This document shows positions 1-8,249 of a stretch of DNA of 47,224 nt, piece by piece. Source of the stretch: Pseudomonas sp. PB120 (GTDB lineage Bacteria; Pseudomonadota; Gammaproteobacteria; Pseudomonadales; Pseudomonadaceae); assembly GCF_009761815.1 (NCBI RefSeq), contig NZ_RWIN01000001.1:1-47224 (forward strand), written 5' to 3'. The position numbers and the translations under genes are program-made. Every line of letters begins with the position of its first letter. Position 1 is the stretch's first letter. The notes below the pieces were generated by a model. The model did no database searches. It saw only the letters and a list, made by a program, of their open reading frames with translations, and was not told the origin of the DNA.

Positions 1-1009
1 CGCGCACCGCCGCCAGCAGGCTGACGCCGCTGGTGGTGCCATGGGCGGCGTACAGTCGTTGCGGGTCGACGGGCAGTGTCAGCGGTCGGACCTGATGGCC
101 GAGTTCGCGCAGCATCTCGACCGTCTGCTCCAGCACCGCCGCAATCTCCGGGTGCAGCGCTGCGCCGGTCATGTCGGCACTGACCACGCCGATGCGCAGC
201 GCACCGGGGGCACGTCGTACCTCTTCGCTGAACGGGCGCGCCGGTTCGGCCAGCCAGTAAGGACTGCCGCGTTCATGGCCATGGCTCACGTCCAGCAACA
301 GCGCCGAATCGCGCACGCTGCGCGACACCACGTGGCCACAACTGGCGCCGAACCAGCCTTCGAAACTGGCCGGGCCCTGAGGGTTTCTGTAGCGCGTAGG
401 CTTCAGGCCGAACACGCCGCAGTAAGAGGCCGGGATACGAATCGAACCGCCGCCATCGGTGGCATGGGCCACCGGCACGATGCCGGCCGCTACGGCGGCG
501 GCCGCACCCCCCGACGAACCACCGGCGCTGAAGTCCAGGTTCCAGGGGTTCATCGTGCGCCCCCATTGGGCGGATTCGGTGGTGGTGGTCATGCCGAACT
601 CGGGGCTGGCGGTCTTGCCGAACACCAGCGTGCCGGCGTTCAGGTAGCGGTCCACCAGGGTGCTGTTGACGCTGGCGGGCGGGGTGTCGGCCAACAAACG
701 CGAACCGTTGGTAGTGACGGTGCCTGCCAGATAGGTGTTCAGGTCCTTGAGCAGGAACGGTACGCCGGCCAGCGCGCCCTGGCGTTCGGTGCCGGCGGCC
801 TGGCGGGCACGCAGCTGGGCAAAGGCAATCTCGTCATGGCGCATCACCACGGCGTTGACCTGCGGGTCGAGTTGGTCGCAGCGCTCAAGGGCGGCGCGCA
901 GCAAGGCTTCGGGCGCCAGGGTGCCGTTGCGCACGCCTTCGGCCATGGCGGTGGCATCCAGCGCCAGATAGTCGGCCTGGGACAGAAAAAGACTTGCGTC
1001 AGTGGTCAT
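1..1009 (-). CDS. Amidase, amidase-signature family (3' end cut by window edge)
   Basis: Reading the minus strand from ATG at 1009 gives an open frame running off the left edge (about 336 codons seen). It begins MTTDASLFLSQADYLAL. The amidase-signature triad is visible: Lys in GVPFLLKDLNTY, cis-Ser in SAGGSSGGAAAAV and the nucleophile Ser in TDGGGSIRIPASYCG. These enzymes hydrolyse C-N amide bonds; the substrate cannot be read from the sequence. There is no signal peptide, so it should be cytoplasmic. An SD-like GAGGAAAT lies just upstream of the start. It is a clear paralogue of the Tat-exported amidase at 24093-25694, sharing long stretches such as the DLNTYL and TTTTES regions. The C-terminal part lies outside the window. 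Family confidence is high, specific function unknown. Confidence 0.9.
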   Translation of the reverse strand, partial: MTTDASLFLSQADYLALDATAMAEGVRNGTLAPEALLRAALERCDQLDPQVNAVVMRHDEIAFAQLRARQAAGTERQGALAGVPFLLKDLNTYLAGTVTTNGSRLLADTPPASVNSTLVDRYLNAGTLVFGKTASPEFGMTTTTESAQWGRTMNPWNLDFSAGGSSGGAAAAVAAGIVPVAHATDGGGSIRIPASYCGVFGLKPTRYRNPQGPASFEGWFGASCGHVVSRSVRDSALLLDVSHGHERGSPYWLAEPARPFSEEVRRAPGALRIGVVSADMTGAALHPEIAAVLEQTVEMLRELGHQVRPLTLPVDPQRLYAAHGTTSGVSLLAAVR

Positions 1010-1102
1010 TATTATTTCCTCGGGTTGCAGTTGCCCGTTCCAGAGAACCATGAGGCTGGAAACAGGGGGCTTGAGTCAAAGGGATGTGACGTGCGGCGGT
1101 AC

Positions 1103-2434
1103 TCAGAACAGGAAGTTCAGCGACTCCTGCAGCAACAGCGCGTCACTGTGCACCGGGGTGAATACCGGGTTGTGCGTGTAGGTCAGGCCGCTGATCAAAT
1201 AGATGCCGGGGGTCAACCGTGCCGCGTACGAGGCCGTCGCTGCCAGCGTGTAGCCAGCGGTGTCCATGTGGTAGCCGGCGTACACGTCGCGCAGTTCCTT
1301 GCTGTAGTAACTCTTGGTCACGCCGAACGCGAGCATGTCGGCCGGCCGGGTGACAAAGGGCCCGACGTTGAACGCGGTAGCCTGCACGGCCTTGTTGATG
1401 GCGTTGACCGAATCCGGCGAATAGTCGAACTTGCTGTCCAGGTACCAGCCCCGCGCATCGCCCCAGGGTTTGCTGACCTGCACGGTGCCGGCCAGGTACA
1501 TTCCGTAGTTGTTGTCGGATTTCTCGCGGGTCTTGAACTCAGTGTATTGGGTGGTGTTGTACAACGCGCCGGCACGAAACCACGCGGCATTCTCGGTGGC
1601 GCTGGCGGCGCGCTTGTAGCCGAGCTCGTCGATGAACAAGGCCTTGGCATCCGGCACATTCAGGCGGAAACCGCTGGGGTTGTCCTTCACATCCTGGGCG
1701 ATACCGCCGGGGCTCACGCTGCGTGTCACCGCCAGGCTGTTGTAGAAGCGCAGCGATTTGTCTCGCACAATCACGTCCAAAGTGGGCGTGGGTTCGGTGG
1801 CTGACATGCCCACCTGGAACGGCACCACGCTGCTTGGACCGAGGGCCGCCGTCGAGGCGTTGCCCCCCAGCGCGATGCCGTAGAACAGGCGCACGCCGGT
1901 GATGTAGCCGTATTCGAGCTCAAGCTGGTGATTGAAGAACGACTGGTTGATCGCAAACACGGTCATGGTGGTGACACGCGGGTTGGCCGGCGTGTAGTTG
2001 GCGCCCACCCACTGCGCGGCCAGCGTGAACTGCGCGTCGTTGGCAAAGCCAATGCGGGTCAGGTCGTAAGTCAGATAGGTATTAAGGGACGCGTTGTAGC
2101 TGGGGTTCTGCCCGTTGTACACCTGCGGATTGTCATTGTGCCCAAGCACGTCGTAGGTGTAGCCATTGTAGGACGTCGCAGTAAAGCCAAAGCCGTGCTC
2201 GGCCAGTGCTTCACGCAGGCCGCCAAGTTCCGGGCTGATACGGCCGCAGATCGGCACGGCCTTGATCACGATTTCAGCGCGGGTCAGGTATTGGTCGTAG
2301 TTCATGCAGGTGGGCTTGCCGGGTGCAACGGTCGGGCTGTCGCCGCTGGCGGCGTGCGCGCTGGCACAACCGGCCCAGGTCAACGCCATCAGGCAGGCTT
2401 TCATCGTGTACGGCATGGATCGCATCTTCAACAT
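1103..2434 (-). CDS. OprB-family carbohydrate-type outer-membrane porin
   Basis: A 443-aa protein with a signal peptide of about 28 residues (cleavage likely after ASAHA) and a C-terminal Phe typical of outer-membrane beta-barrels. The early segment GFGFTATSYNGYTYDVLG followed by aromatic-rich alternating strands (NTYLTYDLTRIGFANDAQFTLAAQW, YNTTQYTEF) fits the OprB carbohydrate-selective porin family. It would form a channel in the outer membrane for diffusion of small solutes. The ATG at 2434 is preceded by AGGA at 7 nt spacing; internal Met codons at 2425, 2416 and 2404 are alternatives. It lies 93 bp upstream of the amidase on the same strand, so the two may be co-transcribed and the porin might admit an amide substrate (inference). 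DUF1302 proteins are another beta-barrel family, but the N-terminal pattern favours OprB. Confidence 0.75.
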   Translation of the reverse strand: MLKMRSMPYTMKACLMALTWAGCASAHAASGDSPTVAPGKPTCMNYDQYLTRAEIVIKAVPICGRISPELGGLREALAEHGFGFTATSYNGYTYDVLGHNDNPQVYNGQNPSYNASLNTYLTYDLTRIGFANDAQFTLAAQWVGANYTPANPRVTTMTVFAINQSFFNHQLELEYGYITGVRLFYGIALGGNASTAALGPSSVVPFQVGMSATEPTPTLDVIVRDKSLRFYNSLAVTRSVSPGGIAQDVKDNPSGFRLNVPDAKALFIDELGYKRAASATENAAWFRAGALYNTTQYTEFKTREKSDNNYGMYLAGTVQVSKPWGDARGWYLDSKFDYSPDSVNAINKAVQATAFNVGPFVTRPADMLAFGVTKSYYSKELRDVYAGYHMDTAGYTLAATASYAARLTPGIYLISGLTYTHNPVFTPVHSDALLLQESLNFLF

Positions 2435-2842
2435 TTCCCCATCCTGTATCAGTCAAGTAGGACGACACCCGACAGTCTTCGCCGCCGGGTTGCAGCACGA
2501 GTATCTGTGCATATTCGTCACCAGCGCATGGCGCCAACGGGATCTATCGATGGGGCCAGTGAAAGCCACGTTTTATAAGGGGAAGAGGTGAGTGCAAGGG
2601 TCGTTGGATCGCTCCCGGCGATTAGGGAAATGGCGACTTGCGCGGGAATGGTGCGACGCGCTGGGGTGATGCGTTTGGATAGAGCGCACACGACGATTTA
2701 TAGGCCCGATAACAGATGGGAGAGACATGTGATAAACACGCGGGACTCGGTATACCACTGGTCGATGTCCAGTGCACCTAACCCTTTTTCCTATGCGATG
2801 CTGAACCAACAGTCCCTGATCAGGGCCTCAATCAGCTATAGT
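2435..2842. other. Non-coding stretch between porin and yhfG
   Basis: About 400 bp with no convincing gene. Short open frames exist on both strands but lack family resemblance and ribosome-binding sites. The stretch is visibly less GC-rich than the genes to the right and should contain the promoters of the porin (minus) and yhfG-fic (plus). Confidence 0.5.
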
Positions 2843-2857
2843 TGTCAGACACTGACA
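2843..2857. promoter_or_regulatory. Inverted repeat upstream of yhfG-fic, candidate operator
   Basis: TGTCAG-ACA-CTGACA is a perfect 6-bp inverted repeat with a 3-bp spacer, ending 14 bp before the yhfG ATG. Position and symmetry suggest an operator, possibly for autoregulation of the toxin-antitoxin pair. The binding protein is unknown. Confidence 0.4.
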
Positions 2858-2871
2858 TTAGGGTGCCGAGT

Positions 2872-3042
2872 ATGGAAAAGCTGAGTTTGCAGACCAAGAA
2901 AGCGTGGTTCGCCAAGCACCGTAAAGCCAACTTTGCGGCCAGCCTGCGGTTGGAGGGCTTCGTGCCATCACCCAGTGACGGCGAGATCAAGTTGCCCACT
3001 CGAGAAGCCGCTCTGAAAGCTGTCCGGCTCGTTAAAGCTTGA
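2872..3042 (+). CDS. yhfG: YhfG-family antitoxin of a Fic toxin
   Basis: A 56-aa protein starting MEKLSLQTKKAWFAKHRKAN and continuing with NFAASLRLEGF, matching the YhfG family (N-terminal basic helix, N-F-x-A-S-x-R-L-E-G core). In enterobacteria YhfG lies directly upstream of fic and restrains its AMP-transferase activity. Its stop codon overlaps the TTG start of the downstream fic frame by four bases, the usual tight coupling of this pair. An upstream in-frame TTG at 2842 would add ten residues, but it overlaps the inverted repeat, so the ATG is preferred. The frame is intact although its partner is broken. Confidence 0.8.
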   Translation: MEKLSLQTKKAWFAKHRKANFAASLRLEGFVPSPSDGEIKLPTREAALKAVRLVKA

Positions 3043-3654
3043 ATCGCGACAAATACGGTACTGATCAAGCCCCGGATTGCTATCCGGGCACAGATGTACT
3101 TATTAATCTTCTTGACCTACGTGACGCCGATGACCTTGACGAGGCTGAGCGTTACCTTAACGAAGTCGCTGCTACGCGGTTAGAGTTCGTCGCGCCGCCC
3201 TATAGTGTGATCACCCTTAAGGAGATACACCGCACGTTGTTCGGCAAGGTCTACGGTTGGGCTGGGGAAATCCGAACCCTGGCGATCAGCAAAAGCAACA
3301 CGCGGTTTTGCAGCCCAGAGTTCATTGAGTCGCAAATCGATAGAGGGTTTTTTTTAAGATCGCCAATGTGGGTTGGTTTGAAGGCTATTCGCGTGACCAG
3401 CTTGTTTCGGCTATCGCCGAGTCTTATGGCACGCTCAACGTTGCGCATCCGTTCAGGGAAGGCACGGTCGAACTCAACGCATCCTTTTCGAATGGATCAT
3501 CCTCAACGCAGGCTACTCAATCGACTGGCAAGCCGTTGGCCGTCAGGAGTGGGTCGACGCCTGTATCTACTCTTACCATGTAGATGACAAGCCTCTCGCC
3601 GGTATTTTTGATCGATGCATCGGAACAAAGATCCAAGAAGAAATGGATGTTTGA
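3039..3654 (+). pseudogene. fic: Fic-domain AMP transferase toxin, disrupted by two frameshifts
   Basis: The frame starts at TTG 3039 (MNRDKYGTD) and shows the Fic N-terminal part (LKEIHRTLFGKVYGWAGEIRT; a FCSPEFIE segment). At the T-run near 3348-3355 (GGG plus eight T) the frame breaks. The sequence resumes one frame over as VGWFEGYSRDQLVSAIAESYGTLNVAHPFREG. A second break lies in the catalytic HPFxxGNGR motif: DNA reads GGCACGGTCGA where GGC-AAC-GGT-CGA is expected, so one A is missing. Restoring it gives NGRTQRILFEWIILNAGYS and an end at TGA 3652-3654. With both bases restored the protein is about 205 aa, a normal Fic length. As it stands the AMPylation motif is destroyed. Either a genuine pseudogene or two homopolymer-type assembly errors. 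Confidence 0.85.
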
Positions 3655-3734
3655 TCGAAGCAAAAAAATCAATGCTCTTCATTAGGGCCCTTGGAGGAAT
3701 CTCCAAGACGCCAGCTATTAACGCTCGATTTTCT

Positions 3735-5216
3735 TCAGCGTTTCCACCGCAACCAATGCGCCCTGATCACCCGGCTCAATTCTTCGATGCCGGGGACGAT
3801 GGCGTCCATGGCGATCGAGCCGAAACCCAGGCGAATCGACGGATTGCTCACCCAGGCGGCGGGGTCCAGATAGAACGCCGTGCAAGGGTCGAACAGCACG
3901 CCTTTCGCCTGGCCTTCCATGTACAACTGCGTCAGGTCGTGGCAATGGGGCAAGCGCAACCATAAGGTGGCGCCGCCGGTGGGGACTGTGAAATCCGCCT
4001 CGGGCAAATAATCACGCAGCGCCTGGGTGATCAGCGCGACGCGCTGGCCGAGCCGTTCCCGGGCTTGCTGCAATAAACGGTCGTAGTGACCTTGCTCGAT
4101 GAACAGTGCTGCGGCCACCTGGTTATTGCCGGGGATCTGCCGGATCATCAGCCGTTGCAGCTGGCGCAGTTGTTCGATGACCGGGGCCGGGGCGACGATG
4201 TAGCCGATGCACAAACCCGGCGACAGCAATTTGGACAGGCTGCTGAGGTAGATCACCCGGTCGTTGCGGTCTTGCGCTTTGAGCGCCGGTAGCGCGTGGC
4301 CGTCGTACTGGGTTTCCGGGTCGTCATCGTCTTCGATGATCACCTGGTCATATTGCGCGGCCATGGCCAGCAACGTCGCGCGCCGTGCCGGGCTCAGGGT
4401 GACACCGGTCGGGCACTGGTAGCCGGGTGTGCAATACAGGTAGTCGCAGTGCTCGTAGTCAGCCGTCGGCACTACGCCATGTTCGTCGACCGGCAGCGGC
4501 ACCACGTGAGCACCGTTGTAGGCGAATACATTGCGCGGGTCCATGAACCCTGGGTCTTCGAAGCCGATACGCGCACCGTCGCGCACCAACAGCCGGGCCA
4601 GCAGGTAAAAGCTTTGTTGGCGGCCGAGGGTCAGCATCACCTGGTCGCGGGTGGCGGCGATGCCCCGGCGCGGCAATACCCGGCGAATCAATTGATCGAT
4701 CAGTTGCGCACTACCGGCATCCTCGCCCTCCAGCCACCAGCGGTCGACGGCCTTCAGTTCATTGGCCTGACGCGTGCACTGACGCCATTGCGACAACGGA
4801 AACTGGCGGGGTTCGAACTGGCCGTAAACGAAGGGGTAGCGCACCCGTCGCCAGATGTTCGGACGGTCGGCCCAAGGCACCACTTCGCATTGGGCTTTCA
4901 GGCGCTGGTTCCAGTCGGGCTGGGCGCTGGAGGCGGGCAGCTGTTCTTCGGCGATCTGGGTGGGCGGGATGTCGCCGCAGACAAAAAAACCGTCGCGCAA
5001 CCGCGATTCGATATAGCCCTCGGCGCTCAGCCGTTCATAGACCAGTACCGCCGTGTTGCGCGACACGCCGGTCAACTTGGCCAGGTCTCGACCCGACGGC
5101 AGCCGCGCACCCGCAGGCAGTCGCCCGTCGAGTATGGCGGTGACGAATGCCGTGCACAGTTGCACCTGCAGGGGCTCGTCATTGCGGCGGGCCTTGGGGA
5201 GCAATTGGCGCCACAT
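3735..5216 (-). CDS. MocR/PdxR-type regulator (GntR HTH plus aminotransferase-like domain)
   Basis: A 493-aa protein. An N-terminal winged helix (LPSGRDLAKLTGVSRNTAVL, then a VYERLSAEGYIESR segment) is fused to a fold-type I aminotransferase-like domain with the PLP lysine in YLSSLSKLLSPG. MocR proteins are cytoplasmic regulators that bind PLP, often as an external aldimine with an amino compound. The open frame extends upstream to 5399 but would overlap the efflux outer-membrane gene; ATG at 5216 (MWRQLLPKARR) begins just before the HTH and 35 bp after that gene ends. Oddity: the PLP-contact segment reads EDDDDPE where family members usually have EDDYDSE, so the Tyr contacting the cofactor (Tyr281 in GabR) is Asp here. 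It lies downstream of the efflux operon on the same strand; its target is not evident. Confidence 0.88.
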   Translation of the reverse strand: MWRQLLPKARRNDEPLQVQLCTAFVTAILDGRLPAGARLPSGRDLAKLTGVSRNTAVLVYERLSAEGYIESRLRDGFFVCGDIPPTQIAEEQLPASSAQPDWNQRLKAQCEVVPWADRPNIWRRVRYPFVYGQFEPRQFPLSQWRQCTRQANELKAVDRWWLEGEDAGSAQLIDQLIRRVLPRRGIAATRDQVMLTLGRQQSFYLLARLLVRDGARIGFEDPGFMDPRNVFAYNGAHVVPLPVDEHGVVPTADYEHCDYLYCTPGYQCPTGVTLSPARRATLLAMAAQYDQVIIEDDDDPETQYDGHALPALKAQDRNDRVIYLSSLSKLLSPGLCIGYIVAPAPVIEQLRQLQRLMIRQIPGNNQVAAALFIEQGHYDRLLQQARERLGQRVALITQALRDYLPEADFTVPTGGATLWLRLPHCHDLTQLYMEGQAKGVLFDPCTAFYLDPAAWVSNPSIRLGFGSIAMDAIVPGIEELSRVIRAHWLRWKR

Positions 5217-5251
5217 CAAGTCATGCTTGCCGGCGCGGGTCAGAGTCGGGG

Positions 5252-6676
5252 TCAAGGGGTTCGGGTCAACAGCGGTGGCGATGCTTGCCACCCTAACCCA
5301 AGACTCTTGTGCAGCGCTACGTAGTCCTTGAGCAATTGCGCCTGGCGCTGGATCAGGTCCTGTTGGGCGCTGTAGCGCGTCCGTTCGGCGTCCAGCCAAC
5401 CCAGCGCGGTGCTGGTGCCGGCGCGGTAACGTTGTTGGGTCAGGGTCGCGGCGCGGCTGGCCGATGCTTCGACCTGAGCCTGGGCGACGATGTTCTGCCG
5501 GTCGATGCCAAACCGCGAAAGCGCCACGTTGGCGTCGCGCAGGGCGGCCAGCACGACGCCGGCGTAATGGGCCTGGGCTTCATCGCGGCGCGCTTCGGCC
5601 TGATTGACCCGGGCGGCGTTGCGGCCAAAATCCAGCACGTCCCATTGCAGGTAGGGCACGCCCAGCCAGGCGAGGTTGTCCTTGCGCAGCAGCGAGCCGC
5701 CGTCGGTGGCGGCCAGGCTCAGGCTGCCAAACAGGCTGACCTTGGGAAAGGCGCCTGCCCGCTGCTGGCCGATGTTGGCGGTGTAGCCCGCCAGCTCACG
5801 TTCGGCGGCGCGAATGTCGGGGCGTTGGCGCAGCAGTTGCGCGGGGTCGCCGATGGCCAGGTTGGCCGGCAAGCCGGGCAAGGGTTGCGGAATGCTCAGT
5901 TGGACGTCGAGGGCCGCCGGCGCCTGGCCGCACAGCAGCGCCAGTTGATCGAGGGATTCGAGCACCTGGCCGTCCAGCGTGATGATCGCCGCGCGAATGG
6001 TTTGCACCTGAGTCTGGATGCGCTCAACGTCCAGTTGCGAGGCGGTACCGCCGGCACGTCGCTGCTCGGTGAGCACCAAAGTCTGTTCTTCCAGCGCCTC
6101 GGACTGGCGGGCGAGGGCGGCGCGTTGTTGCTGGTCGCGCAGGCCGAGGTAATTGAGCGCCACTTCGGCGCTCAGTTGCACCTGGGCATCGGCCACGTCG
6201 TGTTGTGCCGCTTGCGCCTGGGCCTCGGCGCCTTCGACGGCGCGGCGGTTGGCGCCGAACAGGTCCAGCTCCCAACTGGCGTCGAACGCACCCAAGGTCA
6301 AGTCGGTGTCGGCGCTGTCACCCGCGGAACCGGCATGCAGATACGCGGCGCTCGCGCCTGCCTTGGGCATCCCCTGACCGCGTTGCAACGCTGCACCGGC
6401 GCGGGCCTGGCGCAGTTTGGCGAGCGTCACTTGCAGCGTCGGACTGTCGCGCAGGGCGGTGTCGATCAATGCATCAAGCGTCTTGTCGTTCAGGCTTCGC
6501 CACCAGGCACTGGCCTGGGGTTGTGCGTTCGACAAGTCGGCGGGGGCGCGGGCGAAGCCTTGTTTGAGTGCCGCCGGGGCGACACTGTCTGGGCCATGAT
6601 AATCGGGGCCCAATGTGCAGCCGGCCAGAAGCAGGCAGCCGAGGGTGAGGCAGGTCGCGGCGTTGATGGAGGTCAT
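5252..6676 (-). CDS. Efflux outer-membrane factor, NodT/OprM-type lipoprotein
   Basis: 474 aa with a lipoprotein signal peptide (CLTLGCLLLAGC, lipidated Cys at residue 20) followed by CTLGPDYHGPD, the canonical start of NodT/OprM factors. Two homologous long helical repeats rich in Ala, Gln and Arg follow, as expected for the TolC-like alpha-barrel. It forms the outer-membrane exit duct of a tripartite pump. It is the third gene of a minus-strand operon (adaptor, MFS pump, outer-membrane factor) and starts 4 bp after the pump gene ends, so translation is probably coupled. A MocR gene follows on the same strand. Confidence 0.93.
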   Translation of the reverse strand: MTSINAATCLTLGCLLLAGCTLGPDYHGPDSVAPAALKQGFARAPADLSNAQPQASAWWRSLNDKTLDALIDTALRDSPTLQVTLAKLRQARAGAALQRGQGMPKAGASAAYLHAGSAGDSADTDLTLGAFDASWELDLFGANRRAVEGAEAQAQAAQHDVADAQVQLSAEVALNYLGLRDQQQRAALARQSEALEEQTLVLTEQRRAGGTASQLDVERIQTQVQTIRAAIITLDGQVLESLDQLALLCGQAPAALDVQLSIPQPLPGLPANLAIGDPAQLLRQRPDIRAAERELAGYTANIGQQRAGAFPKVSLFGSLSLAATDGGSLLRKDNLAWLGVPYLQWDVLDFGRNAARVNQAEARRDEAQAHYAGVVLAALRDANVALSRFGIDRQNIVAQAQVEASASRAATLTQQRYRAGTSTALGWLDAERTRYSAQQDLIQRQAQLLKDYVALHKSLGLGWQASPPLLTRTP

Positions 6677-6680
6677 GGTG

Positions 6681-8249
6681 TCAGTGCCCTGCCGTCGGGG
6701 TGCCCGGGGTCGGCATTTTCAAAAGAAGCGCCAAAGGAATGCACAGCAGCAGCAACAGGCTGAGCACATGGAAGGTTTCCGAGTAGGTCATCACCAGCGC
6801 TTGCTGGGCGATCTGGTTGGCGAATTGCGCCAATGCCTGCATACCCGCGTGAGCCGCATCGCCGTGCTGGGCAAAAAAGCCCTGGGCCATGTCGGCAACG
6901 TACGCCTGGCCCGATTGCGAATTGGCCGTCACGGCTTCGCGCAGACGGTCATCGTGGAGTGCGTTGCGCTGTTCGATAAAGGTGCCCATCAACGCCAGCC
7001 CCACGGAGCCACCGAGGTTGCGGGCCATGTTGTACAGGCCGGCGGCATCGGCGATCTCTTCGCGCGGCACCGCACCCATCGATGCGCGATTGAGCGGCAT
7101 CATCGCCATGATCTGGCCAAGTCCCAGCAGCAATTGCGAGCGGGTAAAGTCATGGCCGACACTGGCGGCGGTCAGGCTGCTGGCAATGACGCAACTGATC
7201 GCCAGACAACCGAGGCCCGTGATCACCAACAGGCGAGCATCGACCCGACCCAGCAGGCGCGGCAGGACCGGGATCATCAGGAACGCCGGCAACCCGGACA
7301 TCAGCATCACCGCACCGGATTGCTGGGCGTTGTAGCCCGGCACCAGGGCCAGAAACTGCGGCAACAGATAAGCCACGCCGTACAACCCGCCGCCAATCAC
7401 GAACACAATCACGATCACACTGGCAAACGCCGGGTTCAGCATGAGCCGCAGGCACACAATCGGTTGTTTGGCGAGCTTCTGCCCGAACAGCAACATGACT
7501 GCGCCCGCCACGGCCAACAGGCTCAGTTCGATGATCAGCATCGACTCGAACCAGCGCTCGCGGTGGCCTTCTTCCAGCACCACGGTCAGCGCACTCAGGC
7601 CCAGGGTCAGGCCGATGATGCCCAGCCAGTCCGCGTTGAAAAACGCCGGCCAATGCACGCGCACTTTGGGCAAGCCAAGGTTGAGCAATACCAGCAACAC
7701 CGCGCACGGCCCCAGGTTGACGAAGAAGCACCAGCGCCAGTCGAGGTTTTCGGTCAGCCAGCCGCCGAGCACCGGGCCCAGCAACGGGCCGAGCAACACG
7801 ATCAGGCCGAACACCGTCATGCCGATGGGCATCTGGTGGGGTGGCAGGCGCGTGGCGACGAGGACTTGTGCGGTGGGGATCATCGCGCCGCCGGTGAAGC
7901 CTTGGCCCAATCGGCCGATGATCATCTGCGGCAGGCTTTGCGATAGCCCGCACAACACCGAGAACAGGGTAAACAACACGGCATTGCCGATCAGGAAATT
8001 ACGCAGACCGAACACCCGGCTCAACCAGGCGGCGAGGGGGATCATGACGATTTCGGACATCAGGTACGCCGTCGAGATCCAGGTGCCCTCGGTGCCGGTT
8101 GCGCCAATCTGCCCCTGAATCTGCGGCAACGCGGCGTTGGTGATGGAGATGTCCAGCGTCGCCATCAGGGCGCCAAGGGCGCCGGCGGCGACGGCAATCC
8201 AGTCACTGCTGCTGGCTTTGGCGGCGGGTGCCGCCGACGCGTTAGTCAC
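6681..8249 (-). CDS. DHA2-family MFS multidrug pump (EmrB/QacA type)
   Basis: 522 aa with about 14 predicted membrane helices. The start MTNASAAPAAKASSSDWIAV leads into a helix with ATLDISITNAALPQIQGQIG, the DHA2 motif with the Asp used in proton coupling, then TEGTWISTAYLMSEIVMIPL. The antiporter-type motif GPLLGPVLGGWLTENLDWRW is near residue 155. It would export drugs or other toxic amphiphiles from the inner membrane in exchange for protons, working with the adaptor and outer-membrane factor encoded beside it. It overlaps the adaptor gene by 8 bp and precedes the outer-membrane gene by 4 bp. Regulation is probably by the divergent TetR gene. Confidence 0.93.
   Translation of the reverse strand: MTNASAAPAAKASSSDWIAVAAGALGALMATLDISITNAALPQIQGQIGATGTEGTWISTAYLMSEIVMIPLAAWLSRVFGLRNFLIGNAVLFTLFSVLCGLSQSLPQMIIGRLGQGFTGGAMIPTAQVLVATRLPPHQMPIGMTVFGLIVLLGPLLGPVLGGWLTENLDWRWCFFVNLGPCAVLLVLLNLGLPKVRVHWPAFFNADWLGIIGLTLGLSALTVVLEEGHRERWFESMLIIELSLLAVAGAVMLLFGQKLAKQPIVCLRLMLNPAFASVIVIVFVIGGGLYGVAYLLPQFLALVPGYNAQQSGAVMLMSGLPAFLMIPVLPRLLGRVDARLLVITGLGCLAISCVIASSLTAASVGHDFTRSQLLLGLGQIMAMMPLNRASMGAVPREEIADAAGLYNMARNLGGSVGLALMGTFIEQRNALHDDRLREAVTANSQSGQAYVADMAQGFFAQHGDAAHAGMQALAQFANQIAQQALVMTYSETFHVLSLLLLLCIPLALLLKMPTPGTPTAGH

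Noticed and set aside
41..1804. Long plus-strand open frame of 587 codons
   Set aside because: It is the shadow of the minus-strand amidase and porin genes, low-complexity in Gly, Arg and His, with no SD.
1103..2434. Porin as the DUF1302 partner of the DUF1329 protein
   Set aside because: The N-terminal pattern fits OprB better and it lies about 40 kb away in a different context.
2588..2884. Small open frames between the porin and yhfG
   Set aside because: No ribosome-binding site, no recognisable family, overlapping frames on both strands.
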